This document shows positions 53,966 through 64,000 of a stretch of 64,000 nucleotides of DNA, piece by piece. This stretch comes from Limnomonas spitsbergensis (taxonomy: Eukaryota > Chlorophyta > Chlorophyceae > Chlamydomonadales). The notes under the pieces were generated by a model. The model did no database searches and was not told the origin of the DNA. It saw only the letters and a list, made by a program, of their open reading frames with translations. Location of the stretch: contig JAYJMM010000079.1 of NCBI GenBank assembly GCA_037349105.1, positions 682,001 to 746,000 on the forward strand. The letters are read 5' to 3'. Position 1 is the first letter of the stretch. Each line of letters opens with the position of its first letter. The translations under genes were made by a program, and so were the position numbers.

Positions 53966-54339
53966 GAAGGAAGATTGTAGGGCGGTTGAGTGTGCTCGTT
54001 CACGCGTTTGCATGGCAGATGAAGTGGAACATCAGCCAAGGTCAAGGAGCCAGGCTTTGAAGCCCATTAGAAGCGCGCCACAGACCTGACCGGAATGGAC
54101 ACCTATGACCCCAAAATTCTGATTTAATACTGAGGAATGAAGATTATACTAGGGTCGTAATGATGGCGAGGGGGGGGGGCAGCAAGGGGGGTCATTGCAT
54201 ATGTGCAAGGGGCTCAAGTGAACCACAAGACGGTACGTTACACAGACAAATAGTGATATGCCGACTGAAGAACCTTAAAAGCCTTGTCACACCGGAATTA
54301 AGCCGACAATCACGACCTCCAATTGCCCAACCCTGGCGG

Positions 54340-54592
54340 GGTCAATGACGTTACACCTGGGCCATGCACAAAAAGGCTCTCGTTGGTGTTGTCCCCTTCT
54401 GTTAGTTGTTGTTCGCCCCCTTTTTAGTTTCTTCTCTTCTCCCTTGGACTTGGTCTTCTTTGACTTCCCGGCCTCTCCTTTTGTTACGTCCCCCCTATCT
54501 TCCTTTCAGTTCCTTCTTTACTCCCTTCTGCACAGTTGGGCGCCCACGCGGCCGAGCTTTGAGCGGGCCCAGAGGTGTAACGTTTATGACAA
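54340..54592 (-). mobile_element. Element B, long form, inverted, next to a short + copy
   Basis: At 54340 a + strand head (TCAATGACGTTACACCTGGG) is followed by an inverted long copy from about 54410 (CTTGGACTTGGTCTTCTTTG) to 54592 (GGCCCAGAGGTGTAACG). The pair could fold on itself. 54600-55050 holds no gene apart from another inverted head remnant at about 55022-55042. Confidence 0.7.
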
Positions 54593-55059
54593 GAAGGCCC
54601 TCGGCCAAGTGGGCACCCAACTGTTCAGATTCCGAATTGCCTAGCCCTGTGTGAAATGCCATTGATGCATACGTACCGTGTACATGACTTGCTTTCCCTC
54701 GAATAAATGAAGGCAACGCGGCAACACCCCAACAGACAGGCCCAGTCATTGATGGCTTCCGCACACTTGCTGTTATCGGGTCATAAATGAGCCCTTAAAC
54801 CCTAAATTGCTTCCGCATCCACCCCCAGCCACATACAATAAGGTTATCTCGGCAATGTTAACAAAACAGCAGAAACATAATCTACAGATACAACAAAAAT
54901 GTACATTATAGCACAGCGTGCATCTGCCTCATCATACTTGCGGGAGTACTGCCAGAGTTTCATCCTCAGTGATTGCCTTGGCCATGTGTGCACTCAAGGC
55001 TTGGTACCTGGAGGAGGAAATGTGGTGTAACGTCATTGACCTAGAGGAAACAAATACAA

Positions 55060-57118
55060 ATGGAGGGAGGGGAAGGGGAGAGGGAGGGCAAGGGGAGAGG
55101 GAGGGGAAGGGGAGAGGGAGGGGAAGGGGAGAGGGAGGGGAAGGGGAGAGGGAGGGGAAGGGGAGAGGGAGGGGAAGGGGAGAGGGAGGGCAAGGGGAGA
55201 GGGAGGGCAAGGGGAGAGGGAGGGCAAGGGGAGAGGGAGGGGAAGGGGAGAGGGAGGGGAAGGGGAGAGGGAGGGCAAGGGGAGAGGGAGGGCAAGGGGA
55301 GAGGGAGGGCAAGGGGAGAGGAAGGGCAAGGGGAGAGGGAGGGCAAGGGGAGAGGGAGGGCAAGGGGAGAGGGAGGGCAAGGGGAGAGGGATGGCAAGGG
55401 GAGAGGGAGGGGAAGGGGAGAGGAAGGGCAAGGGGAGAGGGAGGGCAAGGGGAGAGGGAGGGGAAGGGGAGAGGGAGGGGAAGGGGAGAGGGAGGGCAAG
55501 GGGAGAGGGAGGGGAAGGGGAGAGGGAGGGCAAGGGGAGAGGGAGGGCAAGGGGAGAGGGAGGGCAAGGGGAGAGGGAGGGCAAGGGGAGAGGAAGGGGA
55601 AGGGGAGAGGGAGGGCAAGGGGAGAGGGAGGGCAAGGGGAGAGGGAGGGGAAGGGGAGAGGGAGGGGAAGGGGAGAGGGAGGGGAAGGGGAGAGGGAGGG
55701 GAAGGGGAGAGGGAGGGCAAGGGGAGAGGGAGGGCAAGGGGAGAGGGAGGGCAAGGGGAGAGGGAGGGCAAGGGGAGAGGGAGGGCAAGGGGAGAGGGAG
55801 GGGAAGGGGAGAGGGAGGGCAAGGGGAGAGGGAGGGCAAGGGGAGAGGGAGGGCAAGGGGAGAGGGAGGGCAAGGGGAGAGGGAGGGCAAGGGGAGAGGG
55901 AGGGGAAGGGGAGAGGGAGGGGAAGGGGAGAGGGAGGGCAAGGGGAGAGGGAGGGCAAGGGGAGAGGGAGGGCAAGGGGAGAGGGAGGGCAAGGGGAGAG
56001 GGAGGGCAAGGGGAGAGGGAGGGCAAGGGGAGAGGGAAGGCAATGGGAGAGGGAGGGCAAGGGGAGAGGAAGGGCAAGGGGAGAGGGAGGGCAAGGGGAG
56101 AGGGAGGGCAAGGGGAGAGGGAGGGCAAGGGGAGAGGGAGGGCAAGGGGAGAGGGAGGGCAAGGGGAGAGGGAGGGCAAGGGGAGAGGGAGGGCAAGGGG
56201 AGAGGGAGGGCAAGGGGAGAGGGAGGGCAAGGGGAGAGGGAGGACAAGGGGAGAGGGAGGACAAGGGGAGAGGGAGGGCAAGGGGAGAGGGAGGGCAAGG
56301 GGAGAGGGAGGGCAAGGGGAGAGGGAGGGCAAGGGGAGAGGGAGGGCAAGGGGAGAGGGAGGGCAAGGGGAGAGGGAGGGCAAGGGGAGAGGGAGGGCAA
56401 GGGGAGAGGGAGGGCAAGGGGAGAGGGAGGGCAAGGGGAGAGGGAGGGCAAGGGGAGATGGAGGGCAAGGGGAGATGGAGGGCAAGGGGAGAGGGAGGGC
56501 AAGGGGAGAGGGAGGGCAAGGGGAGAGGGAGGGCAAGGGGAGAGGGAGGGCAAGTGGAGAGGGAGGGCAAGGGGAGAGGGAGGGCAAGTGGAGAGGGAGG
56601 GCAAGGGGAGAGGGAGGGCAAGGGGAGAGGGAGGGCAAGGGGAGAGGGAGGGCAAGGGGAGAGGGAGCAAGGGCAAGGAGGGGGAGGACAAGGGGAGAGG
56701 GAGCAAGGGCAAGGAGAGGGAGGGCAAGGGGAGAGGGAGCAAGGGCAAGGAGAGGGAGGGCAAGGGGAGAGGGAGCAAGGGCAAGGAGAGGGAGGGCAAG
56801 GGGAGAGGGAGCAAGGGCAAGGAGAGGGAGGGCAAGGGGAGAGGGAGCAAGGGCAAGGAGAGAGAGGGCAAGGGGAGAGGGAGCAAGGGCAAGGAGAGGG
56901 AGGGCAAGGGGAGAGGGAGCAAGGGCAAGGAGAGGGAGGGCAAGGGGAGAGGGAGGAAGGGCAAGGAGAGGGAGGGCAAGGGGAGAGGGAGCAAAGGCAA
57001 GGAGAGGGAGGGCACGGGGAGAGGGAGCAAGGGCAAGGAGAGGGAGGGCAAGGGGAGAGGGAGCAAGGGCAAGGAGAGGGAGGGCAAGAGGAGAGGGAGC
57101 AAGGGCAAGGAGAGGGGT
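55060..57118. repeat. 17-bp purine satellite with a 35-bp higher-order end
   Basis: More than 90 copies of GGGAGAGGGAGGGCAAG (C/G variant at one site) up to about 56660. Then about 13 copies of a ~35-base higher-order unit, GGGAGAGGGAGCAAGGGCAA plus GGAGAGGGAGGGCAA. The + strand is almost pure purine for 2 kb, a mirror-repeat sequence able to form triplex or G-rich structures. Long frames on all phases of both strands are artefacts. Confidence 0.97.
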
Positions 57119-57286
57119 GAGCGGGGGAGGGGAGGGAAGGACAAACCAAGTGGTGTGTGTATGGGAGGGGAAAGGGAGAAACCAATAGATTGAAACAGAA
57201 AACACCATCAGAGCTGATTTCACGTATACTCCCTCCTCGGTTTGACCAACTTCGTCTTTAGCCCCGCAGTAACACGCCCGCTGGAC

Positions 57287-57421
57287 CTACTTCATATTCT
57301 TGGATGCCAACACCTTGGTCATGTAGACGAGGGCCCCCAGGGGCAGCACCAGCGAGGTGGGTAGCCAGGCCGCAGGAGACAGCGTCGGGACGGTTCCCAG
57401 AATGGGTGTGTACTCTCCAAT
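57287..57421 (-). CDS. Orphan terminal exon: C-terminus with a membrane helix
   Basis: A - strand exon after a TCTCTAG acceptor gives 44 residues and a stop: IGEYTPILGTVPTLSPAAWL, then PTSLVLPLGALVYMTKVLAS and KNMK. The hydrophobic stretch could be one transmembrane helix followed by a short basic tail. I do not know the family. Phase 0 matches the exon at 58963-59035, so the two may belong together. Confidence 0.5.
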   Translation of the reverse strand: MGEYTPILGTVPTLSPAAWLPTSLVLPLGALVYMTKVLASKNMK

Positions 57422-57597
57422 CTAGAGATAGTGCACGGGGGCATGGGAGTGGAGGGTATGTTCAGCAATGAGAGAGTGCAGTCAGCAATGATCAGTGAGA
57501 AGATCACGGGGGCGTGGGGGTGGTGCGTGTGATGACAAACATGTTAGTACATCTCAGGTGTACATGAGCACAGGGGTGGGGGATGCAATCACAAATG

Positions 57598-58032
57598 ACC
57601 TGTCAATGAGTAACACCTCTGGGTCATGACGTTACACCTCTGGGCCATGACGTTACACCTCCGGACCCTGATGTTACACCTCTGGGCCATGACGTTACAC
57701 CTCTGAGCCATAACGTTACACATCTGGGCCAAAACGTTACACCTCTGGGCCATGATGTTACACCTCTGGGCCATGACGTTACACCTATGAACCATGATAT
57801 TACACCGCATGGTCATAATGTTACACCTCCGGGTCATAATGTAACACCTCTGGGCCATAACGTTACACCTCTGGGCCATGGCGTTACACGTCTGGGCCAT
57901 GATGTTACACCTCTGTGCCATGATGTTACACCTCTGGGCCATGGCGTTACACCTCTGGGCCATGACGTTACACCTCTGGGCCATGATGTTACACCTCTGG
58001 GCCAGGACGTTACACCTCTGGGCCATGCTTAA
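57598..58032. repeat. 21-bp satellite derived from the element B head
   Basis: About 20 copies of ATGACGTTACACCTCTGGGCC with small variants, i.e. the first 21 bases of element B repeated head to tail. The unit is 7 codons, so both strands stay open (MAQRCNV and GHDVTPL repeats). Confidence 0.95.
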
Positions 58033-58436
58033 AGGGGTGATGGAGGTGGATGATGCAATCACCAGTGATCAGGGAGGAGATGAAGAAGGCATGGGGGGGG
58101 GGGGAGGTGATTACCAATCATTTAGCAGGGCAGCGGGGCCCAGGGTTGCCGGGCTCGTTGAAAGAGAAAGCAGCCTTCCTTCGTAATTTTGTTTGAGCGC
58201 CGCAATCGGTGGTTGCACAGTGTCTCAACTTGCACTCTTGCAGAATATTAATTCCAATAGCGTGCTCGACAGTTTTCAAGTGCTTCGGTGTACAGCAGAG
58301 CAGCATCTTTAAATAGTTGGGCAGCCATCACTGTGTTGATGGGGACCTAGTATGGACCTGCCTACAGCCGGGCACTTAAGCGAGAAACTTGCCGAACCAG
58401 TCCCCTCCGACCGCATGCTGTATACCGTGATGCAGG

Positions 58437-58490
58437 GTTTAGGGTTTAGGGTTTAAAATTTAGGGTTTAGGGTTTAGGGTCTAGGGTAGC
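58437..58490. repeat. Interstitial telomere-like TTTAGGG run
   Basis: Seven or so GGTTTAGGGTTTAGGG units with one AAAATT interruption. Too short for a telomere; similar words are scattered through introns near 36.8-37.5 and 44.7-45.3 kb. Confidence 0.85.
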
Positions 58491-58689
58491 GATTGGCAGG
58501 CAGGGTTTGTCTGTCAGTACTTACTGCCCTCTAATAGGCATCTAATCAGACACATCCTCAGCTACACCCCCCAGCACCCAGACACATCCTCAGCTACACC
58601 CCCCAGCACCCCTTCTCAGAGATAACCGAAAACAAAAACCGAAACAGGCTCCAGAGAACAAACAGAAAACGCTAGCAACAGAGACAACA

Positions 58690-58915
58690 CATTGAATTGA
58701 GGCAAGTCGGAGGCTGTCACACACCTCCGAGTGACAGCATTTTGCGAAAGGGCCAGGCAGGGCGTACCGGGGGGGTGATTTGAGACAAGTCCGAGGCTGT
58801 CACACAGCTCCGAGTGACAGCCTTCTGCAAACAGGCCAGGCAGAACGAACCGGGGGGTGATTTGAGGCCAGTCTGAGGCTGTCAAACAGCACAGCTCCCG
58901 AGTGACCGCCTGTTG
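58690..58915. repeat. ~90-bp triplicate
   Basis: Three units with GAGGCTGTCACACAGCTCCG and AGGCCAGGCAGAACGAACCG, progressively diverged. Confidence 0.85.
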
Positions 58916-58962
58916 ATCACATTGCTACCCCACTGTCTAAATGCACAGCCCGCTGATCTCAC

Positions 58963-59035
58963 CTTTCCTTGCACAAGCATGGTCACCATTTCAGAGCCAG
59001 TCAGGCGCTTCCCCCCCTTCCGCCACGCGCCATGC
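58963..59035 (-). CDS. Orphan internal exon
   Basis: 73 bases between a TATTTTCCAG acceptor and a GTGAGATC donor on the - strand. The only open frame reads HGAWRKGGKRLTGSEMVTML then VQGK, and ends in phase 0, so it can join the exon at 57421-57287. Splice signals are good; the protein is unknown. Confidence 0.45.
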
Positions 59036-59859
59036 CTGGAAAATAGCAGCAGGGGTCAGTCAAGCCGGAAGAATTCAGTTACCACATTACGGGTATCTTG
59101 AAAACTGACTTAATCCCCTTCCCTCGTAAAAGCAAAGCCAGTTTTAAAATGGGCCTGCTACAGGGGCATAATGTTCACACCACATCCTTCATGTTCACAC
59201 CATGCTAATTATGTCCACACCTTCATACCCCGCCTTTCAGTCAGTCATTTCGTTCTGCTCTAACTACAGGGTAAGTGAAACCCTAAACCCTTAACCCTGA
59301 CACTAATTAATGTGGTCAGCCATCCCCACCAGACTGGCTCTACTTTCCCACAGACCAGGAGGGGCACTCTGTTACCCAAACGTGCTATTTGGGTTGTCCT
59401 CTGGTTGGGCAGCCTGTCGAGCCAATCATCTAATAATACGCCAATCGTAGCTCGGTCGATGCAGTCTATAGGGTTCAAGATCCAGGCTCTATGCACGAGG
59501 GGTTCAAAGTAACAGCCCGTCACAGATCATCACGCCATTAATTGATGCCGAGTATGGGATTAAAGCTTGAAGGTTGCAGGTTCTACGCACGAGGGTTTGA
59601 AGTACCCACCTGTCATACCTCATTACGGCTCAGTCCAAGCAGCATGCAGGGATCAAGTATCAGATTAAACATGCAAGGGATTTAAGTACCCACCTGTCAT
59701 ACCTCATCACGGCTCAGTCCACGCAGCCCACAGGATCACGTTTCAGGTTCTACGCACGAGGGTTTAATGTATCCACCTGTCATAGCTCATAACGACAGTC
59801 CACCTGACGTCCGGAGATGAGAACAGCTGCTGGACAGACGTCATGATATGCAGTGTCCT

Positions 59860-60720
59860 CAAGTCCATGCCCTAGGGTTTAGGGCTAAAGACTTCAGGGT
59901 TCAAGGTGAAGGGTTAAGTGCCAATGCCATGCACAAGGTTCAGGGTTTAGGCCTAGCCAATTCAGGTTTCAAGGTTCACGGTTCAGTGTCAATGCCCTAC
60001 GCAAGGTTCAGGGTTCAGGGTCCAGGGTTCAGGGTTCAGGACCAATGCCCTGTGCAAGGTTCAGGGTTCAGGCCTAGCCAATTCAGGTTTCAAGGTTCAC
60101 GGTTCAGTGTCAATGCCCTACGCAAGGTTCAGGGTTTAGGCCTAGCCAATTTAGGTTTCAAGGTTCACGGTTCAGTGTCAATGCCCTACGCAAGGTTCAG
60201 GGTCCAGGGTTCAGGGTTCAGGACCAATGCCCTGTGCAAGGTTCAGGGTTCAGGCCTAGCCAATTCAGGTTTCAAGGTTCACGTTTCAGTGTCAATGCCC
60301 TAAGCAAGGTTCAGGGTTTAGGCCTAGCCAATTTAGGTTTCAAGGTTCACGGTTCAGTGTCAATGCCCTACGCAAGGTTCAGGGTTCAGGCCTAGCCAAT
60401 TCAGGTTTCAAGGTTCACGGTTCAGTGTCAATGCCCTACGCAAGGTTCAGGGTTCAGGCCTAGCCAATTCAGGTTTCAAGGTTCACGGTTCAGTGTCAAT
60501 GCCCTACGCAAGGTTCAGGGTTCAGGCCTAGCCAATTCAGGTTTCAAGGTTCACGGTTCAGTGTCAATGCCCTACGCAAGGTTCAGGGTTTAGGCCTAGC
60601 CAATTTAGGTTTCAAGGTTCACGGTTCAGTGTCAATGCCCTACGCAAGGTTCAGGGTTCAGGGTCCAGGGTTCAGGGTTCAGAACCAATGCCCTGTGCAA
60701 GGTTCAGGGTTTGGGTCTAA
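59860..60720. repeat. ~68-bp satellite
   Basis: About 11 units with GCCTAGCCAATTCAGGTTTC and GTTCACGGTTCAGTGTCAAT. Some carry an extra ~50-base GGGTCCAGGGTTCAGGGTTC insert, giving a composite unit near 120 bases. 59040-59850 is anonymous except three diverged CACCTGTCATACCTCATCAC copies (59600-59790). Confidence 0.92.
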
Positions 60721-60780
60721 GGGCCCAGTGTCTTTTGAGTCCAAAAGCCATGCAAAAGGTCCAGGGTCAGAGGATTCAAA

Positions 60781-60843
60781 TCAAGTATATTCAGAGGACT
60801 TGATGATTACAGTCTTCCTCTTTTTGGACCGGCGGTTCTTCTT
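60781..60843 (-). CDS. Possible last exon of the right-edge gene
   Basis: A 63-base - strand stretch after AACTGAG reads KKNRRSKKRKTVIIKSSEYT and a stop. Phase 0 agrees with the exon ending at 61325. The acceptor lacks a pyrimidine tract, so this is tentative. The basic cluster would be a nuclear-localisation type signal. Confidence 0.3.
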   Translation of the reverse strand, partial: KKNRRSKKRKTVIIKSSEYT

Positions 60844-61009
60844 CTCAGTTTGTCAGTCCGCATCGCGCGGCCCATTCTCAAAAGTCCGTCAGGCAGATGC
60901 CCACGTGCCTATACGAGGTGTCACCCCCTAACCCTGGATGCACCTCTCACACTTTTCCACACCACAGGACCACACGACACTGCAAAACGAGCTGTCACTG
61001 CACCAACAC

Positions 61010-61324
61010 AGGTTTTTGCGCCTCATCTTATGAAATCTTCCGGCCAAGAGGTCTTGGTGCATGCCCTGGTATTGGGGCCGCGCAGCTTTCTGAGCTGGTC
61101 CAAAGTATTGACACAATGGTATAAATCCACTCTCAGAGCTTAAGATCCAGTATCATGGTTGTTGACTGTTGATATTTGTGTGCCTCACCTGCAAGGACCC
61201 CCACCCCTAGACGCGGGATTCACACTTTTCCGCCTCTCACACTTTTCCACACCACAGTACCAAACGACACAGCAACATGAGCTGTCAAGTGTCAACAACA
61301 CCAGCACAGGTTTTTGCGCCTCAC
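61010..61324 (-). repeat. Copies of the 61325 exon donor edge
   Basis: The true junction on the - strand is GTCCTTGCAG then GTGAGGCGCAAAAACC. A copy near 61185-61205 repeats GGGTCCTTGCAGGTGAGG, and a further trace near 61010-61030 keeps only GAGGCGCAAAAACC. The words CACACTTTTCCACACCACAG and CAACACNNGTTTTTGCGCC recur with the units. Confidence 0.75.
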
Positions 61325-64000
61325 CTGCAAGGACCCCCATCCCTTGATCCACGCCGACACACGCCCCGAGAAGCGGTCATGCCAATCCGCGCTCCTCGAC
61401 GCAGCCTGCCACAGGTCGAGCGCCGGCGCTCGCCATGGGAATTCCACGCCATGTTTGATGTCGGGGAACAGCACCGGCGGGCAGGCCCAGCTGAAAGAGG
61501 GCGGGGTCGCCCGGGCCATAACGCCAAACCTGCTGGCCGAGCTGCTGCCTGCAACGGCCCGGGCAACAGCTGGGAATCCGACACTTGCTTTGGCCGCAGC
61601 ACCAGCTCCGGCGTGAGAGGGCAGTGAGCTCGCATTCCTGTCCACGGCAAGAGCCATGGCTTCGGCTGGCCTGCTCCTGGAGATGCTGCGGGTTTCCGAT
61701 GTCGAGGCGGACCCGGGCTCGGAGCCGGGATTGACGGCAGGTTCGGGGATGAGGTCCAAGTCTGGGATGGCCGCGGCGCCAGCGCCGCCGCCAGCGGCGG
61801 CGGCAGAGAAGGCGGTGGTGGCGACGGCTGGAAGTGCACTAGGCTCCATCACTGGGATTGGGTGGTAAGTCAGCCCCGCCCGTATCATGGCCAGCAGGAG
61901 CTGGGGGCAGCAACACAGGATTGGATGGCAGATGGCAGGGGTGAGAGGAGGGGCAGGGCTTGGGGTTAAGGATTAAGGTTTGGAGATAAGCCGGTCAGAA
62001 AAAATGAGCAGAAATCCAGAGACAATGTGCATTTCTGACCTTGAGTCCCCCCCAAAACGTTTGCCAGGTCTGAAAACTACAAGTACACTGGTATGGCCTT
62101 ACGGCCCTGAGAACCGAGGAAAACCTGTCCTGAAACCCTACTTTGCAACACACCTACCTGCATGGGCCTGAAGTGGAAGGACGGAAGTGGGTGCTTCAAT
62201 CGCTGTGTTATGCCCGCCATCAGTGTCTGCTCCTGCAATCACAGTGCAGGCAGCAGGAGAATTAGTAGGAGGCAGTGCATGAGGCAGCACACGCAGTGTG
62301 TGTCAGTCCAGAAGGCAGTTGTGGCGTTCAGAGGCAGTCCATGAGGCAGTGCAGACAGTGGGAGGCAGTACATGAGGCAGTGCAGGCAATGGGAGGCAGT
62401 CCGAGAGGCAGTACAGGCAGTGTGAGACAGTACATGAGGCAGTACATGCAATGGGAGGCAGTTCAGGAGGCAGTCCAGGCAGTCAGAGGCAGTCCATGAG
62501 GCAGTACAGGCAGAGGGAGGCAGCACATGAGGCAGTACATGCAGTCCATACACGGGGTGTGTGTTTGTGTGTGGGGGGGCATTAGTGAACGGCGGTGGGG
62601 GGCAGTGAGAGATACGATTGACGTGACAATGAATTGCGACAGTCTGGCATTGAGTGGTGACGGTGATTGGTGGCGGTGAAGAGGCTGCGACATGCCATCT
62701 GGGGCGCCATCTCTTCTCACATATACCGCACTGCTACTTTCAATTGGGCGTTCGATGCCTTTGGGGGTCTACTTTGAGGCATTTTATAAAAATTCTGGGG
62801 GTTCGCTTTGGGGGTTCAAACTTTCAATACATTCCGGTGATACTGAAATTCAGGGTTGAGGCTTTGCACATGGCTGCGACATGCCATCTGGGGCATCTCT
62901 TCTCACATTTAGCGCTTTCTTCACTCCACCGGCCCCTCCTTCCTCTCACCTGCAGCTGCTTTGACTTCATCAGCAGCACTAACTCGGCAGAGCTGACCAC
63001 GCTCTGCATGCGCGCGGTAACGACAGCTTCCACGCCATCGGCCGCCGAGTAGTCCAGGATCACCACCCAGAAGGGCGCGCAGGCGGAGAGTGCTGACAAC
63101 GTCATCTGCGGCGTCCCTGTACGGCCGTTGGAACGGAGATGTTCCTCTTCTTTCCGCCTCTGTTCTGTTTTTTCAGCTTGTTCTTGTTCTAGCCGCTCCT
63201 GCTTCTCTTGCTCCAGCTCCTGCTGCTGAATCCTCTCATACTCAACCAACTGATCGGGAGTCGCCTGTAGAATCGCCGAGGCAAATTCCAACAGCTGCTG
63301 CTCCTCCTGAGGCTGGTTATCCTGCTCCTTTCTCCATTGGTATTGCTCCCTCTGCTGCTGCTGTTCCTTCTTACCCTGTTTTTTCTGCTGCTTCAATAGC
63401 TGCCGCTGTAGATGCCTCTGCTGCGGCAGCTCCCACATCTGATAGTGCTCCTCCCGCAGGCATTGCTCCCTCAGCTGTTGCTGCAGCTGGAGCTGCAGCT
63501 GGTTGTGGTGATGGATCATCTGCTGATGCTGCAGCTGGTGCGCATGCGGCTGCTGCATCCACTGCATCGGGTCGAGCAGATCCGCCGTCCCAAACAATGC
63601 ATGGTTGGACATGGGAGGCAGAGGGGGCAGTCCTCCCGGCAGGTGCTGCTCTCCTTGGTCTGAGTACATGCCAGGCATTTTAAAAGGAGGCGCCGAGGGA
63701 GCGCACGCAGTGGCGGCATGAGCCCCAGACTGGTGTGCGTGCGGGTTTAAGATCCAAGGCGGCAGCAGGTGCTGTCCGAGATCGGGGAGGAACATCTCGA
63801 CCCGGGGACGACGTCCGGGCGGGGGGGGAGGTGGCGGACGACGTCCGGGTGGGGGGGGCGGGGCTGGGAGTAGGGTCATGTCTCGATCTGGATGTTCTGA
63901 GAACAAACCAGGTATTTGAAACCTAAGGGGGAAAACAGCCCCCGACTCAACAACAAAGAAATCATCAACACCGGAATCAGCAGCCTCAGAAGCCCCAGCC
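61325..64000 (-). CDS. Glutamine/proline-rich protein, partial at the window edge
   Basis: Two exons on the - strand: 64000-62950 (open at the edge, 350 codons in view) and 61900-61325 (192 codons). They are joined in phase 0 with a CTGCAG/GTGAGA donor and a TGCCCCCAG acceptor. The first exon has a Pro run (PAPPPPPGRRPPPPPPPGRR), a His/Gln-rich centre (QLQHQQMIHHHNQLQLQLQQ), and a charged coiled-coil-like EQEKQERLEQEQAEKTEQRR. It closes with a better-ordered block ACAPFWVVILDYSAADGVEA then VVTARMQSVVSSAELVLLMK. That block continues across the splice as SKQLQLLLAMIRAGLTYHPI, which supports the junction. The second exon is Ala/Ser/Pro-rich. No family recognised; the composition suits a nuclear regulatory or RNA-binding protein. 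The N-terminus lies outside the window. Confidence 0.65.
62265..62560. repeat. AGGCAGTACATGAGGCAGT repeat
   Basis: Some 12 irregular units of about 20-24 bases within the intron of the right-edge gene. Flanking words CTGCGACATGCCATCTGGGG at 62686 and 62876 form a separate ~190-base direct duplication just before the exon donor at 62950. Confidence 0.85.

Noticed and set aside
54918..57223. Frames of 600-763 codons on both strands ([15 protein letters not shown] / [14 protein letters not shown])
   Set aside because: Purine satellite lacking stops in all phases.
57589..58062. MAQRCNVMAQRCNI frame
   Set aside because: 21-base satellite derived from element B; both strands open because the unit is seven codons.

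Overview
The window looks like nuclear DNA of a green alga, most likely a core chlorophyte of the Chlamydomonas/Haematococcus type (inference). Reasons: plant-like gene families, small exons in GC-rich coding sequence, long introns full of satellites, scattered TTTAGGG-type telomere-like repeats, and TGTAA poly(A)-type motifs. There are no bacterial operons, rRNA genes or CRISPR arrays. Most long open frames here are artefacts of tandem repeats whose unit is a multiple of three or lacks stops.

Two genes can be rebuilt exon by exon with consistent splice phase. On the + strand, 5476-14252 is MED6 (Mediator subunit 6; 5 exons, 368 aa). Also on the + strand, 40055-50877 is a bacterial/plastid-type hypoxanthine phosphoribosyltransferase (8 exons, 298 aa, probable organelle-targeting leader). 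A third gene on the - strand starts at 39043, about 1 kb from the HPRT start and divergent from it, and runs down to at least 30301. It encodes an unidentified protein with short TGMY/TGMF-type segments and a possible ubiquitin-like segment. A fourth, partial - strand gene (glutamine/proline-rich) enters from the right edge (64000 down to 61325, perhaps 60781). Two phase-compatible orphan exons (59035-58963 and 57421-57287) end in a membrane helix.

Mobile DNA includes a 5'-truncated LINE with RNase H and a zinc knuckle (3341-4975, -). A family of ~85-90 bp SINE-like elements ('element A', about a dozen copies, several with 9-11 bp target-site duplications) shares its 3' hairpin and TTTC tail with that LINE. 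A second short dispersed family ('element B') carries target-site duplications and seeded a 21-bp satellite. There is also a ~690 bp TIR element, an interrupted gag-like ORF (15631-17295, -) and a zinc-finger transposon relic near 53 kb.

The most unusual signal is in the introns. In all three spliced genes, and apparently the fourth, many intronic tandem repeats are copies of the adjacent exon edge: a splice acceptor plus the first tens of bases of the exon, or the last bases of the exon plus its donor. Copies run from nearly perfect to badly decayed. MED6 introns 1, 2, 3 and 4, HPRT introns 3, 4, 5 and 6, and - strand gene introns 1, 3 and the one after the exon at 31699 all show it. This suggests introns here grow by tandem duplication seeded at splice junctions.

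Remaining stretches are satellites: 17 bp at 2.6-3.2 kb, 69 bp at 20.3-22.0 kb, 117 bp at 22.7-24.7 kb, 31 bp at 29-29.9 kb, 13 bp at 48.2-49.2 kb and 17 bp purine-rich at 55.1-57.1 kb. Others hold decayed, anonymous sequence.
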